The position numbers were made by a program, and so were the translations under genes. The notes beneath the pieces were generated by a model. The model saw only the letters and a program-made list of their open reading frames with translations, was not told where the DNA came from and searched no databases. Source: Anthopleura xanthogrammica (Eukaryota > Cnidaria > Anthozoa > Actiniaria > Actiniidae). From it: DNA of 64,000 nt. Below, one piece after another: positions 1 to 12,763 of the stretch (its first letter is position 1; each line of letters opens with the position of its first letter). The stretch is taken from positions 4,949,501-5,013,500 of the forward strand of contig OZ025207.1 of the NCBI GenBank assembly GCA_964019055.1, in the 5' to 3' direction.

Positions 1-28
1 TTAAAAATGAAAACAGATTGAATACAGT

Positions 29-37
29 AAAATAAAA
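29..37 (-). terminator. Pol III T-run terminator of 5S copy 1
   Basis: Directly after the 5S sequence the minus strand reads TTTCTTTTATTTT, which gives two T4 runs separated by one A. T4 or longer on the non-template strand is the standard Pol III stop. The double run is present in nearly every unit. Copy 74 (start 23634) has a base change next to it, and copies 163 and 167 have altered T-tract context. Confidence 0.8.
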
Positions 38-38
38 G

Positions 39-159
39 AAAGTCTACAACACCAGCTATTCCCAGGCGGTCTCCCATCCAAGTACTAGGCTGGCCCTACC
101 GAGTTTTACTTCGGTGATCGGACGAGAACCGGTTTCTTCTCGGTGGTATGGTCGTAGCT
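39..159 (-). rRNA. 5S ribosomal RNA, copy 1 (reference copy for the array)
   Basis: This is the structural RNA of the large ribosomal subunit, transcribed by RNA polymerase III. On the minus strand it begins AGCTACGACCATACC and ends GTTGTAGACTTT, giving 121 nt, the same length as human 5S counted with its terminal T residues. Nearly invariant eukaryotic 5S segments are present: ATACCACC near the 5' end, CGATCACCGAAG around position 40-51, and TAGTACTTGGATGGGAGACC near 73-92. Helix II pairs ACCGAG (16-21) with CTCGGT, and helix III pairs CGGT (29-32) with ACCG (45-48). These pairs differ in sequence from human yet stay complementary, which supports a functional fold. In helix I only CTAC/GTAG pairs well; the outermost two positions do not pair, which is unusual. 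The 3' end is placed at the first T residues after GTAGAC. Confidence 0.97.
63..110 (-). promoter_or_regulatory. Internal Pol III control region of 5S copy 1 (A box to C box)
   Basis: By alignment with vertebrate 5S genes, the A box corresponds to 96-110 (AGTAAAACTCGGTAG on the minus strand), the intermediate element to 88-93, and the C box to 63-80 (TGGATGGGAGACCGCCTG). The C box is essentially identical to the TFIIIA-binding sequence of vertebrate 5S genes. The same arrangement recurs in every unit at the same offset from the gene start. A TTAAAG element about 20 bp upstream of the gene is also conserved in all copies and may help position initiation. Confidence 0.8.
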
Positions 160-3100
160 GAAGTAAGAGTCGCACTTTAATGGTTTTAGCACAAACCGAG
201 AGTGAATCCAAATCACTAATGGAAAATAAAGCGAAAAACTTTATCGGAGAAAAAAAACAAACTAACAAACAAACCATCCCATCTACAATTGATGTGAACT
301 GAGAGCATACCGAAAAAAAAAGTATTAAAAATGAAAACAGATTGAATACAGTAAAATAAAAGAAAGTCTACAACACCAGCTATTCCCAGGCGGTCTCCCA
401 TCCAAGTACTAGGCTGGCCCTACCGAGTTTTACTTCGGTGATCGGACGAGAACCGGTTTCTTCTCGGTGGTATGGTCGTAGCTGAAGTAAGAGTCGCACT
501 TTAATGGTTTTAGCACAAACCGAGAGTGAATCCAAATCACTAATGGAAAATAAAGTGAAAAACTTTATCGGAGAAAAAAAACAAACTAACAAACAAACCA
601 TCCCATCTACAATTGGTGTGAACTGAGAGCATACCGAAAAAAAAGTATTAAAAATGAAAACAGATTGAATACAGTAAAATAAAAGAAAGTCTACAACACC
701 AGCTATTCCCAGGCGGTCTCCCATCCAAGTACTAGGCTGGCCCTACCGAGTTTTACTTCGGTGATCGGACGAGAACCGGTTTCTTCTCGGTGGCATGGTC
801 GTAGCTGAAGTAAGAGTCGCACTTTAATGGTTTTAGCACAAACCGAGAGTGAATCCAAATCACTAATGGAAAATAAAGTGAAAAACTTTATCGGAGAAAA
901 AAAACAAACTAACAAACAAACCATCCCATCTACAATTGATGTGAACTGAGAGCATACCGAAAAAAAAGTATTAAAAATGAAAACAGATTGAATACAGTAA
1001 AATAAAAGAAAGTCTACAACACCAGCTATTCCCAGGCGGTCTCCCATCCAAGTACTAGGCTGGCCCTACCGAGTTTTACTTCGGTGATCGGACGACAACC
1101 GGTTTCTTCTCGGTGGTATGGTCGTAGCTGAAGTAAGAGTCGCACTTTAATGGTTTTAGCACAAACCGAGAGTGAATCCAAATCACTAATGGAAAATAAA
1201 GTGAAAAACTTTATCGGAGAAAAAAAAACAAACTAACAAACAAACCATCCCATCTACAATTGATGTGAACTGAGAGCATACCGAAAAAAAAGTATTAAAA
1301 ATGAAAACAGATTGAATACAGTAAAATAAAAGAAAGTCTACAACACCAGCTATTCCCAGGCGGTCTCCCATCCAAGTACTAGGCTGGCCCTACCGAGTTT
1401 TACTTCGGTGATCGGACGAGAACCGGTTTCTTCTCGGTGGTATGGTCGTAGCTGAAGTAAGAGTCGCACTTTAATGGTTTTAGCACAAACCGAGAGTGAA
1501 TCCAAATCACTAATGGAAAATAAAGCGAAAAACTTTATCGGAGAAAAAAAACAAACAAACAAACAAACCATCCCATCTACAATTGATGTGAACTGAGAGC
1601 ATACCGAAAAAAAAGTATTAAAAATGAAAACAGATTGAATACAGTAAAATAAAAGAAAGTCTACAACACCAGCTATTCCCAGGCGGTCTCCCATCCAAGT
1701 ACTAGGCTGGCCCTACCGAGTTTTACTTCGGTGATCGGACGAGAACCGGTTTCTTCTCGGTGGTATGGTCGTAGCTGAAGTAAGAGTCGCACTTTAATGG
1801 TTTTAGCACAAACCGAGAGTGAATCCAAATCACTAATGGAAAATAAAGCGAAAAACTTTATCGGAGAAAAAAAACAAACTAACAAACAAACCATCCCATC
1901 TACAATTGATGTGAACTGAGAGCATACCGAAAAAAAAGTATTAAAAATGAAAACAGATTGAATACAGTAAAATAAAAGAAAGTCTACAACACCAGCTATT
2001 CCCAGGCGGTCTCCCATCCAAGTACTAGGCTGGCCCTACCGAGTTTTACTTCGGTGATCGGACGAGAACCGGTTTCTTCTCGGTGGTATGGTCGTAGCTG
2101 AAGTAAGAGTCGCACTTTAATGGTTTTAGCACAAACCGAGAGTGAATCCAAATCACTAATGGAAAATAAAGTGAAAAACTTTATCGGAGAAAAAAAACAA
2201 ACTAACAAACAAACCATCCCATCTACAATTGATGTGAACTGAGAGCATACCGAAAAAAAAGTATTAAAAATGAAAACAGATTGAATACAGTAAAATAAAA
2301 GAAAGTCTACAACACCAGCTATTCCCAGGCGGTCTCCCATCCAAGTACTAGGCTGGCCCTACCGAGTTTTACTTCGGTGATCGGACGAGAACCGGTTTCT
2401 TCTCGGTGGTATGGTCGTAGCTGAAGTAAGAGTCGCACTTTAATGGTTTTAGCACAAACCGAGAGTGAATCCAAATCACTAATGGAAAATAAAGCGAAAA
2501 ACTTTATCGGAGAAAAAAAACAAACTAACAAACAAACCATCCCATCTACAATTGATGTGAACTGAGAGCATACCGAAAAAAAAGTATTAAAAATGAAAAC
2601 AGATTGAATACAGTAAAATAAAAGAAAGTCTACAACACCAGCTATTCCCAGGCGGTCTCCCATCCAAGTACTAGGCTGGCCCTACCGAGTTTTACTTCGG
2701 TGATCGGACGAGAACCGGTTTCTTCTCGGTGGTATGGTCGTAGCTGAAGTAAGAGTCGCACTTTAATGGTTTTAGCACAAACCGAGAGTGAATCCAAATC
2801 ACTAATGGAAAATAAAGTGAAAAACTTTATCGGAGAAAAAAAACAAACTAACAAACAAACCATCCCATCTACAATTGATGTGAACTGAGAGCATACCGAA
2901 AAAAAAGTATTAAAAATGAAAACAGATTGAATACAGTAAAATAAAAGAAAGTCTACAACACCAGCTATTCCCAGGCGGTCTCCCATCCAAGTACTAGGCT
3001 GGCCCTACCGAGTTTTACTTCGGTGATCGGACGAGAACCGGTTTCTTCTCGGTGGTATGGTCGTAGCTGAAGTAAGAGTCGCACTTTAATGGTTTTAGCA

Positions 3101-6100
3101 CAAACCGAGAGTGAATCCAAATCACTAATGGAAAATAAAGCGAAAAACTTTATCGGAGAAAAAAAACAAACTAACAAACAAACCATCCCATCTACAATTG
3201 ATGTGAACTGAGAGCATACCGAAAAAAAAGTATTAAAAATGAAAACAGATTGAATACAGTAAAATAAAAGAAAGTCTACAACACCAGCTATTCCCAGGCG
3301 GTCTCCCATCCAAGTACTAGGCTGGCCCTACCGAGTTTTACTTCGGTGATCGGACGAGAACCGGTTTCTTCTCGGTGGTATGGTCGTAGCTGAAGTAAGA
3401 GTCGCACTTTAATGGTTTTAGCACAAACCGAGAGTGAATCCAAATCACTAATGGAAAATAAAGTGAAAAACTTTATCGGAGAAAAAAAACAAACTAACAA
3501 ACAAACCATCCCATCTACAATTGATGTGAACTGAGAGCATACCGAAAAAAAAGTATTAAAAATGAAAACAGATTGAATACAGTAAAATAAAAGAAAGTCT
3601 ACAACACCAGCTATTCCCAGGCGGTCTCCCATCCAAGTACTAGGCTGGCCCTACCGAGTTTTACTTCGGTGATCGGACGAGAACCGGTTTCTTCTCGGTG
3701 GTATGGTCGTAGCTGAAGTAAGAGTCGCACTTTAATGGTTTTAGCACAAACCGAGAGTGAATCCAAATCACTAATGGAAAATAAAGTGAAAAACTTTATC
3801 GGAGAAAAAAAAAAAAACTAACAAACAAACCATCCCATCTACAATTGATGTGAACTGAGAGCATACCGAAAAAAAAGTATTAAAAATGAAAACAGATTGA
3901 ATACAGTAAAATAAAAGAAAGTCTACAACACCAGCTATTCCCAGGCGGTCTCCCATCCAAGTACTAGGCTGGCCCTACCGAGTTTTACTTCGGTGATCGG
4001 ACGAGAACCGGTTTCTTCTCGGTGGTATGGTCGTAGCTGAAGTAAGAGTCGCACTTTAATGGTTTTAGCACAAACCGAGAGTGAATCCAAATCACTAATG
4101 GAAAATAAAGCGAAAAACTTTATCGGAGAAAAAAAACAAACTAACAAACAAACCATCCCATCTACAATTGATGTGAACTGAGAGCATACCGAAAAAAAAG
4201 TATTAAAAATGAAAACAGATTGAATACAGTAAAATAAAAGAAAGTCTACAACACCAGCTATTCCCAGGCGGTCTCCCATCCAAGTACTAGGCTGGCCCTA
4301 CCGAGTTTTACTTCGGTGATCGGACGAGAACCGGTTTCTTCTCGGTGGTATGGTCGTAGCTGAAGTAAGAGTCGCACTTTAATGGTTTTAGCACAAACCG
4401 AGAGTGAATCCAAATCACTAATGGAAAATAAAGTGAAAAACTTTATCGGAGAAAAAAAACAAACTAACAAACAAACCATCCCATCTACAATTGATGTGAA
4501 CTGAGAGCATACCGAAAAAAAAGTATTAAAAATGAAAACAGATTGAATACAGTAAAATAAAAGAAAGTCTACAACACCAGCTATTCCCAGGCGGTCTCCC
4601 ATCCAAGTACTAGGCTGGCCCTACCGAGTTTTACTTCGGTGATCGGACGAGAACCGGTTTCTTCTCGGTGGTATGGTCGTAGCTGAAGTAAGAGTCGCAC
4701 TTTAATGGTTTTAGCACAAACCGAGAGTGAATCCAAATCACTAATGGAAAATAAAGCGAAAAACTTTATCGGAGAAAAAAAACAAACTAACAAACAAACC
4801 ATCCCATCTACAATTGATGTGAACTGAGAGCATACCGAAAAAAAAGTATTAAAAATGAAAACAGATTGAATACAGTAAAATAAAAGAAAGTCTACAACAC
4901 CAGCTATTCCCAGGCGGTCTCCCATCCAAGTACTAGGCTGGCCCTACCGAGTTTTACTTCGGTGATCGGACGAGAACCGGTTTCTTCTCGGTGGTATGGT
5001 CGTAGCTGAAGTAAGAGTCGCACTTTAATGGTTTTAGCACAAACCGAGAGTGAATCCAAATCACTAATGGAAAATAAAGCGAAAAACTTTATCGGAGAAA
5101 AAAAACAAACTAACAAACAAACCATCCCATCTACAATTGATGTGAACTGAGAGCATACCGAAAAAAAAGTATTAAAAATGAAAACAGATTGAATACAGTA
5201 AAATAAAAGAAAGTCTACAACACCAGCTATTCCCAGGCGGTCTCCCATCCAAGTACTAGGCTGGCCCTACCGAGTTTTACTTCGGTGATCGGACGAGAAC
5301 CGGTTTCTTCTCGGTGGTATGGTCGTAGCTGAAGTAAGAGTCGCACTTTAATGGTTTTAGCACAAACCGAGAGTGAATCCAAATCACTAATGGAAAATAA
5401 AGCGAAAAACTTTATCGGAGAAAAAAAACAAACTAACAAACAAACCATCCCATCTACAATTGATGTGAACTGAGAGCATACCGAAAAAAAAGTATTAAAA
5501 ATGAAAACAGATTGAATACAGTAAAATAAAAGAAAGTCTACAACACCAGCTATTCCCAGGCGGTCTCCCATCCAAGTACTAGGCTGGCCCTACCGAGTTT
5601 TACTTCGGTGATCGGACGAGAACCGGTTTCTTCTCGGTGGTATGGTCGTAGCTGAAGTAAGAGTCGCACTTTAATGGTTTTAGCACAAACCGAGAGTGAA
5701 TCCAAATCACTAATGGAAAATAAAGTGAAAAACTTTATCGGAGAAAAAAAACAAACTAACAAACAAACCATCCCATCTACAATTGATGTGAACTGAGAGC
5801 ATACCGAAAAAAAAGTATTAAAAATGAAAACAGATTGAATACAGTAAAATAAAAGAAAGTCTACAACACCAGCTATTCCCAGGCGGTCTCCCATCCAAGT
5901 ACTAGGCTGGCCCTACCGAGTTTTACTTCGGTGATCGGACGAGAACCGGTTTCTTCTCGGTGGTATGGTCGTAGCTGAAGTAAGAGTCGCACTTTAATGG
6001 TTTTAGCACAAACCGAGAGTGAATCCAAATCACTAATGGGAAATAAAGCAAAAAACTTTATCAGAGAAAAAAAAACAAACTAACAAACAAACCATCTCAT

Positions 6101-7149
6101 CTACAATTGATGTGAACTGAGAGCATACCGAAAAAAAAGTATTAAAAATGAAAACAGATTGAATACAGTAAAATAAAAGAAAGTCTACAACACCAGCTAT
6201 TCCCAGGCGGTCTCCCATCCAAGTACTAGGCTGGCCCTACCGAGTTTTACTTCGGTGATCGGACGAGAACCGGTTTCTTCTCGGTGGTATGGTCGTAGCT
6301 GAAGTAAGAGTCGCACTTTAATGGTTTTAGCACAAACCGAGAGTGAATCCAAATCACTAATGGAAAATAAAGCGAAAAACTTTATCAGAGAAAAAAAAAC
6401 AAACTAACAAACAAACCATCCCATCTACAATTGATGTGAACTGAGAGCATACCGAAAAAAAAGTATTAAAAATGAAAACAGATTGAATACAGTAAAATAA
6501 AAGAAAGTCTACAACACCAGCTATTCCCAGGCGGTCTCCCATCCAAGTACTAGGCTGGGCCTACCGAGTTTTACTTCGGTGATCGGACGAGAACCGGTTT
6601 CTTCTCGGTGGTATGGTCGTAGCTGAAGTAAGAGTCGCACTTTAATGGTTTTAGCACAAACCGAGAGTGAATCCAAATCACTAATGGAAAATAAAGTGAA
6701 AAACTTTATGGGAGAAAAAAAACAAACTAACAAACAAACCATCCCATCTACAATTGATGTGAACTGAGAGCATACCGAAAAAAAAGTATTAAAAATGAAA
6801 ACAGATTGAATACAGTAAAATAAAAGAAAGTCTACAACACCAGCTATTCCCAGGCGGTCTCCCATCCAAGTACTAGGCTGGCCCTACCGAGTTTTACTTC
6901 GGTGATCGGACGAGAACCGGTTTCTTCTCGGTGGTATGGTCGTAGCTGAAGTAAGAGTCGCACTTTAATGGTTTTAGCACAAACCGAGAGTGAATCCAAA
7001 TCACTAATGGAAAATAAAGCGAAAAACTTTATCGGAGAAAAAAAACAAACTAACAAACAAACCATCCAATCTACAATTGATGTGAACTGAGAGCATACCG
7101 AAAAAAAAGTATTAAAAATGAAAACAGATTGAATACAGTAAAATAAAAG

Positions 7150-7270
7150 AAAGTCTTCAACACCAGCTATTCCCAAGCGGTCTCCCATCCAAGTACTAGG
7201 CTGGCCCTACCGAGTTTTACTTCGGTGATCGGACGAGAACCGGTTTCTTCTCGGTGTTATGGTCGTAGCT
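7150..7270 (-). pseudogene. Triple-mutant 5S copy 23, possible pseudogene
   Basis: This copy differs from the reference at three gene positions. Position 114 T-to-A disrupts the surviving CTAC/GTAG part of helix I. Position 95 C-to-T lies in the C box. Position 14 C-to-A alters the conserved ACCACC segment near the 5' end. The combination suggests reduced TFIIIA binding or folding. Whether it is transcribed cannot be read from sequence. Confidence 0.55.
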
Positions 7271-8118
7271 GAAGTAAGAGTCGCACTTTAATGGTTTTAG
7301 CACAAACCGAGAGTGAATCCAAATCACTAATGGAAAATAAAGCGAAAAACGTTATCGGAGAAAAAAAACAAACTAACAAACAAACCATCCCATCTACAAT
7401 TGATGTGAACTGAGAGCATACCGAAAAAAAAGTATTAAAAATGAAAACAGATTGAATACAGTAAAATAAAAGAAAGTCTACAACACCAGCTATTCCCAGG
7501 CGGTCTCCCATCCAAGTACTAGGCTGGCCCTACCGAGTTTTACTTCGGTGATCGGACGAGAACCGGTTTCTTCTCGGTGGTATGGTCGTAGCTGAAGTAA
7601 GAGTCGCACTTTAATGGTTTTAGCACAAACCGAGAGTGAATCCAAATCACTAATGGAAAATAAAGCGAAAAACTTTATCGGAGAAAAAAAACAAACTAAC
7701 AAACAAACCATCCCATCTACAATTGATGTGAACTGAGAGCATACCGAAAAAAAAGTATTAAAAATGAAAACAGATTGAATACAGTAAAATAAAAGAAAGT
7801 CTACAACACCAGCTATTCCCAGGCGGTCTCCCATCCAAGTACTAGGCTGGCCCTACCGAGTTTTACTTCGGTGATCGGACGAGAACCGGTTTCTTCTCGG
7901 TGGTATGGTCGTAGCTGAAGTAAGAGTCGCACTTTAATGGTTTTAGCACAAACCGAGAGTGAATCCAAATCACTAATGGAAAATAAAGCGAAAAACTTTA
8001 TCGGAGAAAAAAAACAAACTAACAAACAAACCATCCAATCTACAATTGATGTGAACTGAGAGCATACCGAAAAAAAAGTATTAAAAATGAAAACAGATTG
8101 AATACAGTAAAATAAAAG

Positions 8119-8239
8119 AAAGTCTTCAACACCAGCTATTCCCAAGCGGTCTCCCATCCAAGTACTAGGCTGGCCCTACCGAGTTTTACTTCGGTGATCG
8201 GACGAGAACCGGTTTCTTCTCGGTGTTATGGTCGTAGCT
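8119..8239 (-). pseudogene. Triple-mutant 5S copy 26, possible pseudogene
   Basis: It carries the same three substitutions as copy 23, 969 bp (three units) further on. Sharing all three shows that it arose by duplication of a three-unit block, not by independent mutation. Confidence 0.55.
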
Positions 8240-11200
8240 GAAGTAAGAGTCGCACTTTAATGGTTTTAGCACAAACCGAGAGTGAATCCAAATCACTAAT
8301 GGAAAATAAAGCGAAAAACGTTATCGGAGAAAAAAAACAAACTAACAAACAAACCATCCCATCTACAATTGATGTGAACTGAGAGCATACCGAAAAAAAA
8401 GTATTAAAAATGAAAACTGATTGAATACAGTAAAATAAAAGAAAGTCTACAACACCAGCTATTCCCAGGCGGTCTCCCATCCAAGTACTAGGCTGGCCCT
8501 ACCGAGTTTTACTTCGGTGATCGGACGAGAACCGGTTTCTTCTCGGTGGTATGGTCGTAGCTGAAGTAAGAGTCGCACTTTAATGGTTTTAGCACAAACC
8601 GAGAGTGAATCCAAATCACTAATGGAAAATAAAGCGAAAAACTTTATCGGAGAAAAAAAACAAACTAACAAACAAACCATCCCATCTACAATTGATGTGA
8701 ACTGAGAGCATACCGAAAAAAAAGTATTAAAAATGAAAACAGATTGAATACAGTAAAATAAAAGAAAGTCTACAACACCAGCTATTCCCAGGCGGTCTCC
8801 CATCCAAGTACTAGGCTGGCCCTACCGAGTTTTACTTCGGTGATCGGACGAGAACCGGTTTCTTCTCGGTGGTATGGTCGTAGCTGAAGTAAGAGTCGCA
8901 CTTTAATGGTTTTAGCACAAACCGAGAGTGAATCCAAATCACTAATGGAAAATAAAGTGAAAAACTTTATCGGAGAAAAAAAACAAACTAACAAACAAAC
9001 CATCCCATCTACAATTGATGTGAACTGAGAGCATACCGAAAAAAAAGTATTAAAAATGAAAACAGATTGAATACAGTAAAATAAAAGAAAGTCTACAACA
9101 CCAGCTATTCCCAGGCGGTCTCCCATCCAAGTACTAGGCTGGCCCTACCGAGTTTTACTTCGGTGATCGGACGAGAACCGGTTTCTTCTCGGTGGTATGG
9201 TCGTAGCTGAAGTAAGAGTCGCACTTTAATGGTTTTAGCACAAACCGAGAGTGAATCCAAATCACTAATGGAAAATAAAGCGAAAAACTTTATCGGAGAA
9301 AAAAAACAAACTAACAAACAAACCATCCCATCTACAATTGATGTGAACTGAGAGCATACCGAAAAAAAAGTATTAAAAATGAAAACAGATTGAATACAGT
9401 AAAATAAAAGAAAGTCTACAACACCAGCTATTCCCAGGCGGTCTCCCATCCAAGTACTAGGCTGGCCCTACCGAGTTTTACTTCGGTGATCGGACGAGAA
9501 CCGGTTTCTTCTCGGTGGTATGGTCGTAGCTGAAGTAAGAGTCGCACTTTAATGGTTTTAGCACAAACCGAGAGTGAATCCAAATCACTAATGGAAAATA
9601 AAGCGAAAAACTTTATCGGAGAAAAAAAACAAACTAACAAACAAACCATCCCATCTACAATTGATGTGAACTGAGAGCATACCGAAAAAAAAGTATTAAA
9701 AATGAAAACAGATTGAATACAGTAAAATAAAAGAAAGTCTACAACACCAGCTATTCCCAGGCGGTCTCCCATCCAAGTACTAGGCTGGCCCTACCGAGTT
9801 TTACTTCGGTGATCGGACGAGAACCGGTTTCTTCTCGGTGGTATGGTCGTAGCTGAAGTAAGAGTCGCACTTTAATGGTTTTAGCACAAACCGAGAGTGA
9901 ATCCAAATCACTAATGGAAAATAAAGCGAAAAACTTTATCGGAGAAAAAAAACAAACTAACAAACAAACCATCCCATCTACAATTGATGTGAACTGAGAG
10001 CATACCGAAAAAAAAGTATTAAAAATGAAAACAGATTGAATACAGTAAAATAAAAGAAAGTCTACAACACCAGCTATTCCCAGGCGGTCTCCCATCCAAG
10101 TACTAGGCTGGCCCTACCGAGTTTTACTTCGGTGATCGGACGAGAACCGGTTTCTTCTCGGTGGTATGGTCGTAGCTGAAGTAAGAGTCGCACTTTAATG
10201 GTTTTAGCACAAACCGAGAGTGAATCCAAATCACTAATGGAAAATAAAGTGAAAAACTTTATCGGAGAAAAAAAACAAACTAACAAACAAACCATCCCAT
10301 CTACAATTGATGTGAACTGAGAGCATACCGAAAAAAAAGTATTAAAAATGAAAACAGATTGAATACAGTAAAATAAAAGAAAGTCTACAACACCAGCTAT
10401 TCCCAGGCGGTCTCCCATCCAAGTACTAGGCTGGCCCTACCGAGTTTTACTTCGGTGATCGGACGAGAACCGGTTTCTTCTCGGTGGTATGGTCGTAGCT
10501 GAAGTAAGAGTCGCACTTTAATGGTTTTAGCACAAACCGAGAGTGAATCCAAATCACTAATGGGAAATAAAGCAAAAAACTTTATCAGAGAAAAAAAAAC
10601 AAACTAACAAACAAACCATCTCATCTACAATTGATGTGAACTGAGAGCATACCGAAAAAAAAGTATTAAAAATGAAAACAGATTGAATACAGTAAAATAA
10701 AAGAAAGTCTACAACACCAGCTATTCCCAGGCGGTCTCCCATCCAAGTACTAGGCTGGCCCTACCGAGTTTTACTTCGGTGATCGGACGAGAACCGGTTT
10801 CTTCTCGGTGGTATGGTCGTAGCTGAAGTAAGAGTCGCACTTTAATGGTTTTAGCACAAACCGAGAGTGAATCCAAATCACTAATGGAAAATAAAGCGAA
10901 AAACTTTATCAGAGAAAAAAAAACAAACTAACAAACAAACCATCCCATCTACAATTGATGTGAACTGAGAGCATACCGAAAAAAAAGTATTAAAAATGAA
11001 AACAGATTGAATACAGTAAAATAAAAGAAAGTCTACAACACCAGCTATTCCCAGGCGGTCTCCCATCCAAGTACTAGGCTGGGCCTACCGAGTTTTACTT
11101 CGGTGATCGGACGAGAACCGGTTTCTTCTCGGTGGTATGGTCGTAGCTGAAGTAAGAGTCGCACTTTAATGGTTTTAGCACAAACCGAGAGTGAATCCAA

Positions 11201-11673
11201 ATCACTAATGGAAAATAAAGTGAAAAACTTTATGGGAGAAAAAAAACAAACTAACAAACAAACCATCCCATCTACAATTGATGTGAACTGAGAGCATACC
11301 GAAAAAAAAGTATTAAAAATGAAAACAGATTGAATACAGTAAAATAAAAGAAAGTCTACAACACCAGCTATTCCCAGGCGGTCTCCCATCCAAGTACTAG
11401 GCTGGCCCTACCGAGTTTTACTTCGGTGATCGGACGAGAACCGGTTTCTTCTCGGTGGTATGGTCGTAGCTGAAGTAAGAGTCGCACTTTAATGGTTTTA
11501 GCACAAACCGAGAGTGAATCCAAATCACTAATGGAAAATAAAGCGAAAAACTTTATCGGAGAAAAAAAACAAACTAACAAACAAACCATCCAATCTACAA
11601 TTGATGTGAACTGAGAGCATACCGAAAAAAAAGTATTAAAAATGAAAACAGATTGAATACAGTAAAATAAAAG

Positions 11674-11794
11674 AAAGTCTTCAACACCAGCTATTCCCAA
11701 GCGGTCTCCCATCCAAGTACTAGGCTGGCCCTACCGAGTTTTACTTCGGTGATCGGACGAGAACCGGTTTCTTCTCGGTGTTATGGTCGTAGCT
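11674..11794 (-). pseudogene. Triple-mutant 5S copy 37, possible pseudogene
   Basis: It is the counterpart of copy 23 in the second half of the 14-unit duplication, 4524 bp downstream, with the same three substitutions. Confidence 0.55.
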
Positions 11795-12642
11795 GAAGTA
11801 AGAGTCGCACTTTAATGGTTTTAGCACAAACCGAGAGTGAATCCAAATCACTAATGGAAAATAAAGCGAAAAACGTTATCGGAGAAAAAAAACAAACTAA
11901 CAAACAAACCATCCCATCTACAATTGATGTGAACTGAGAGCATACCGAAAAAAAAGTATTAAAAATGAAAACAGATTGAATACAGTAAAATAAAAGAAAG
12001 TCTACAACACCAGCTATTCCCAGGCGGTCTCCCATCCAAGTACTAGGCTGGCCCTACCGAGTTTTACTTCGGTGATCGGACGAGAACCGGTTTCTTCTCG
12101 GTGGTATGGTCGTAGCTGAAGTAAGAGTCGCACTTTAATGGTTTTAGCACAAACCGAGAGTGAATCCAAATCACTAATGGAAAATAAAGCGAAAAACTTT
12201 ATCGGAGAAAAAAAACAAACTAACAAACAAACCATCCCATCTACAATTGATGTGAACTGAGAGCATACCGAAAAAAAAGTATTAAAAATGAAAACAGATT
12301 GAATACAGTAAAATAAAAGAAAGTCTACAACACCAGCTATTCCCAGGCGGTCTCCCATCCAAGTACTAGGCTGGCCCTACCGAGTTTTACTTCGGTGATC
12401 GGACGAGAACCGGTTTCTTCTCGGTGGTATGGTCGTAGCTGAAGTAAGAGTCGCACTTTAATGGTTTTAGCACAAACCGAGAGTGAATCCAAATCACTAA
12501 TGGAAAATAAAGCGAAAAACTTTATCGGAGAAAAAAAACAAACTAACAAACAAACCATCCAATCTACAATTGATGTGAACTGAGAGCATACCGAAAAAAA
12601 AGTATTAAAAATGAAAACAGATTGAATACAGTAAAATAAAAG

Positions 12643-12763
12643 AAAGTCTTCAACACCAGCTATTCCCAAGCGGTCTCCCATCCAAGTACTAGGCTGGCCC
12701 TACCGAGTTTTACTTCGGTGATCGGACGAGAACCGGTTTCTTCTCGGTGTTATGGTCGTAGCT
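12643..12763 (-). pseudogene. Triple-mutant 5S copy 40, possible pseudogene
   Basis: It is the counterpart of copy 26 in the second half of the 14-unit duplication, with the same three substitutions. The next unit also keeps the rare spacer change AAAACTGATTG (near 12940) that is seen near 8415. Confidence 0.55.

Larger units (their letters stand above)
39..8885 (-). rRNA. 5S rRNA genes, copies 1-28
   Basis: Each gene runs from the listed low coordinate to that coordinate plus 120, on the minus strand. Low coordinates: 39, 363, 686, 1009, 1333, 1656, 1979, 2302, 2625, 2948, 3271, 3594, 3918, 4241, 4564, 4887, 5210, 5533, 5856, 6180, 6504, 6827, 7150, 7473, 7796, 8119, 8442, 8765. Most are identical to the reference copy. 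Variants inside the gene: copy 3 has ACCATGCC instead of ACCATACC, copy 4 has a G-to-C change in the plus-strand GACGAG block, copy 21 has the recurrent G66C change, and copies 23 and 26 carry three substitutions each (see the separate entries). Confidence 0.95.

Noticed and set aside
160..362. A spliced-leader or snRNA gene hidden in the 5S spacer
   Set aside because: Some animals link these genes to 5S arrays, and the minus strand has CGGTATG after a T-run. I found no convincing Sm site, stem-loops or leader-like exon, so nothing beyond a T/A-rich spacer is supported.
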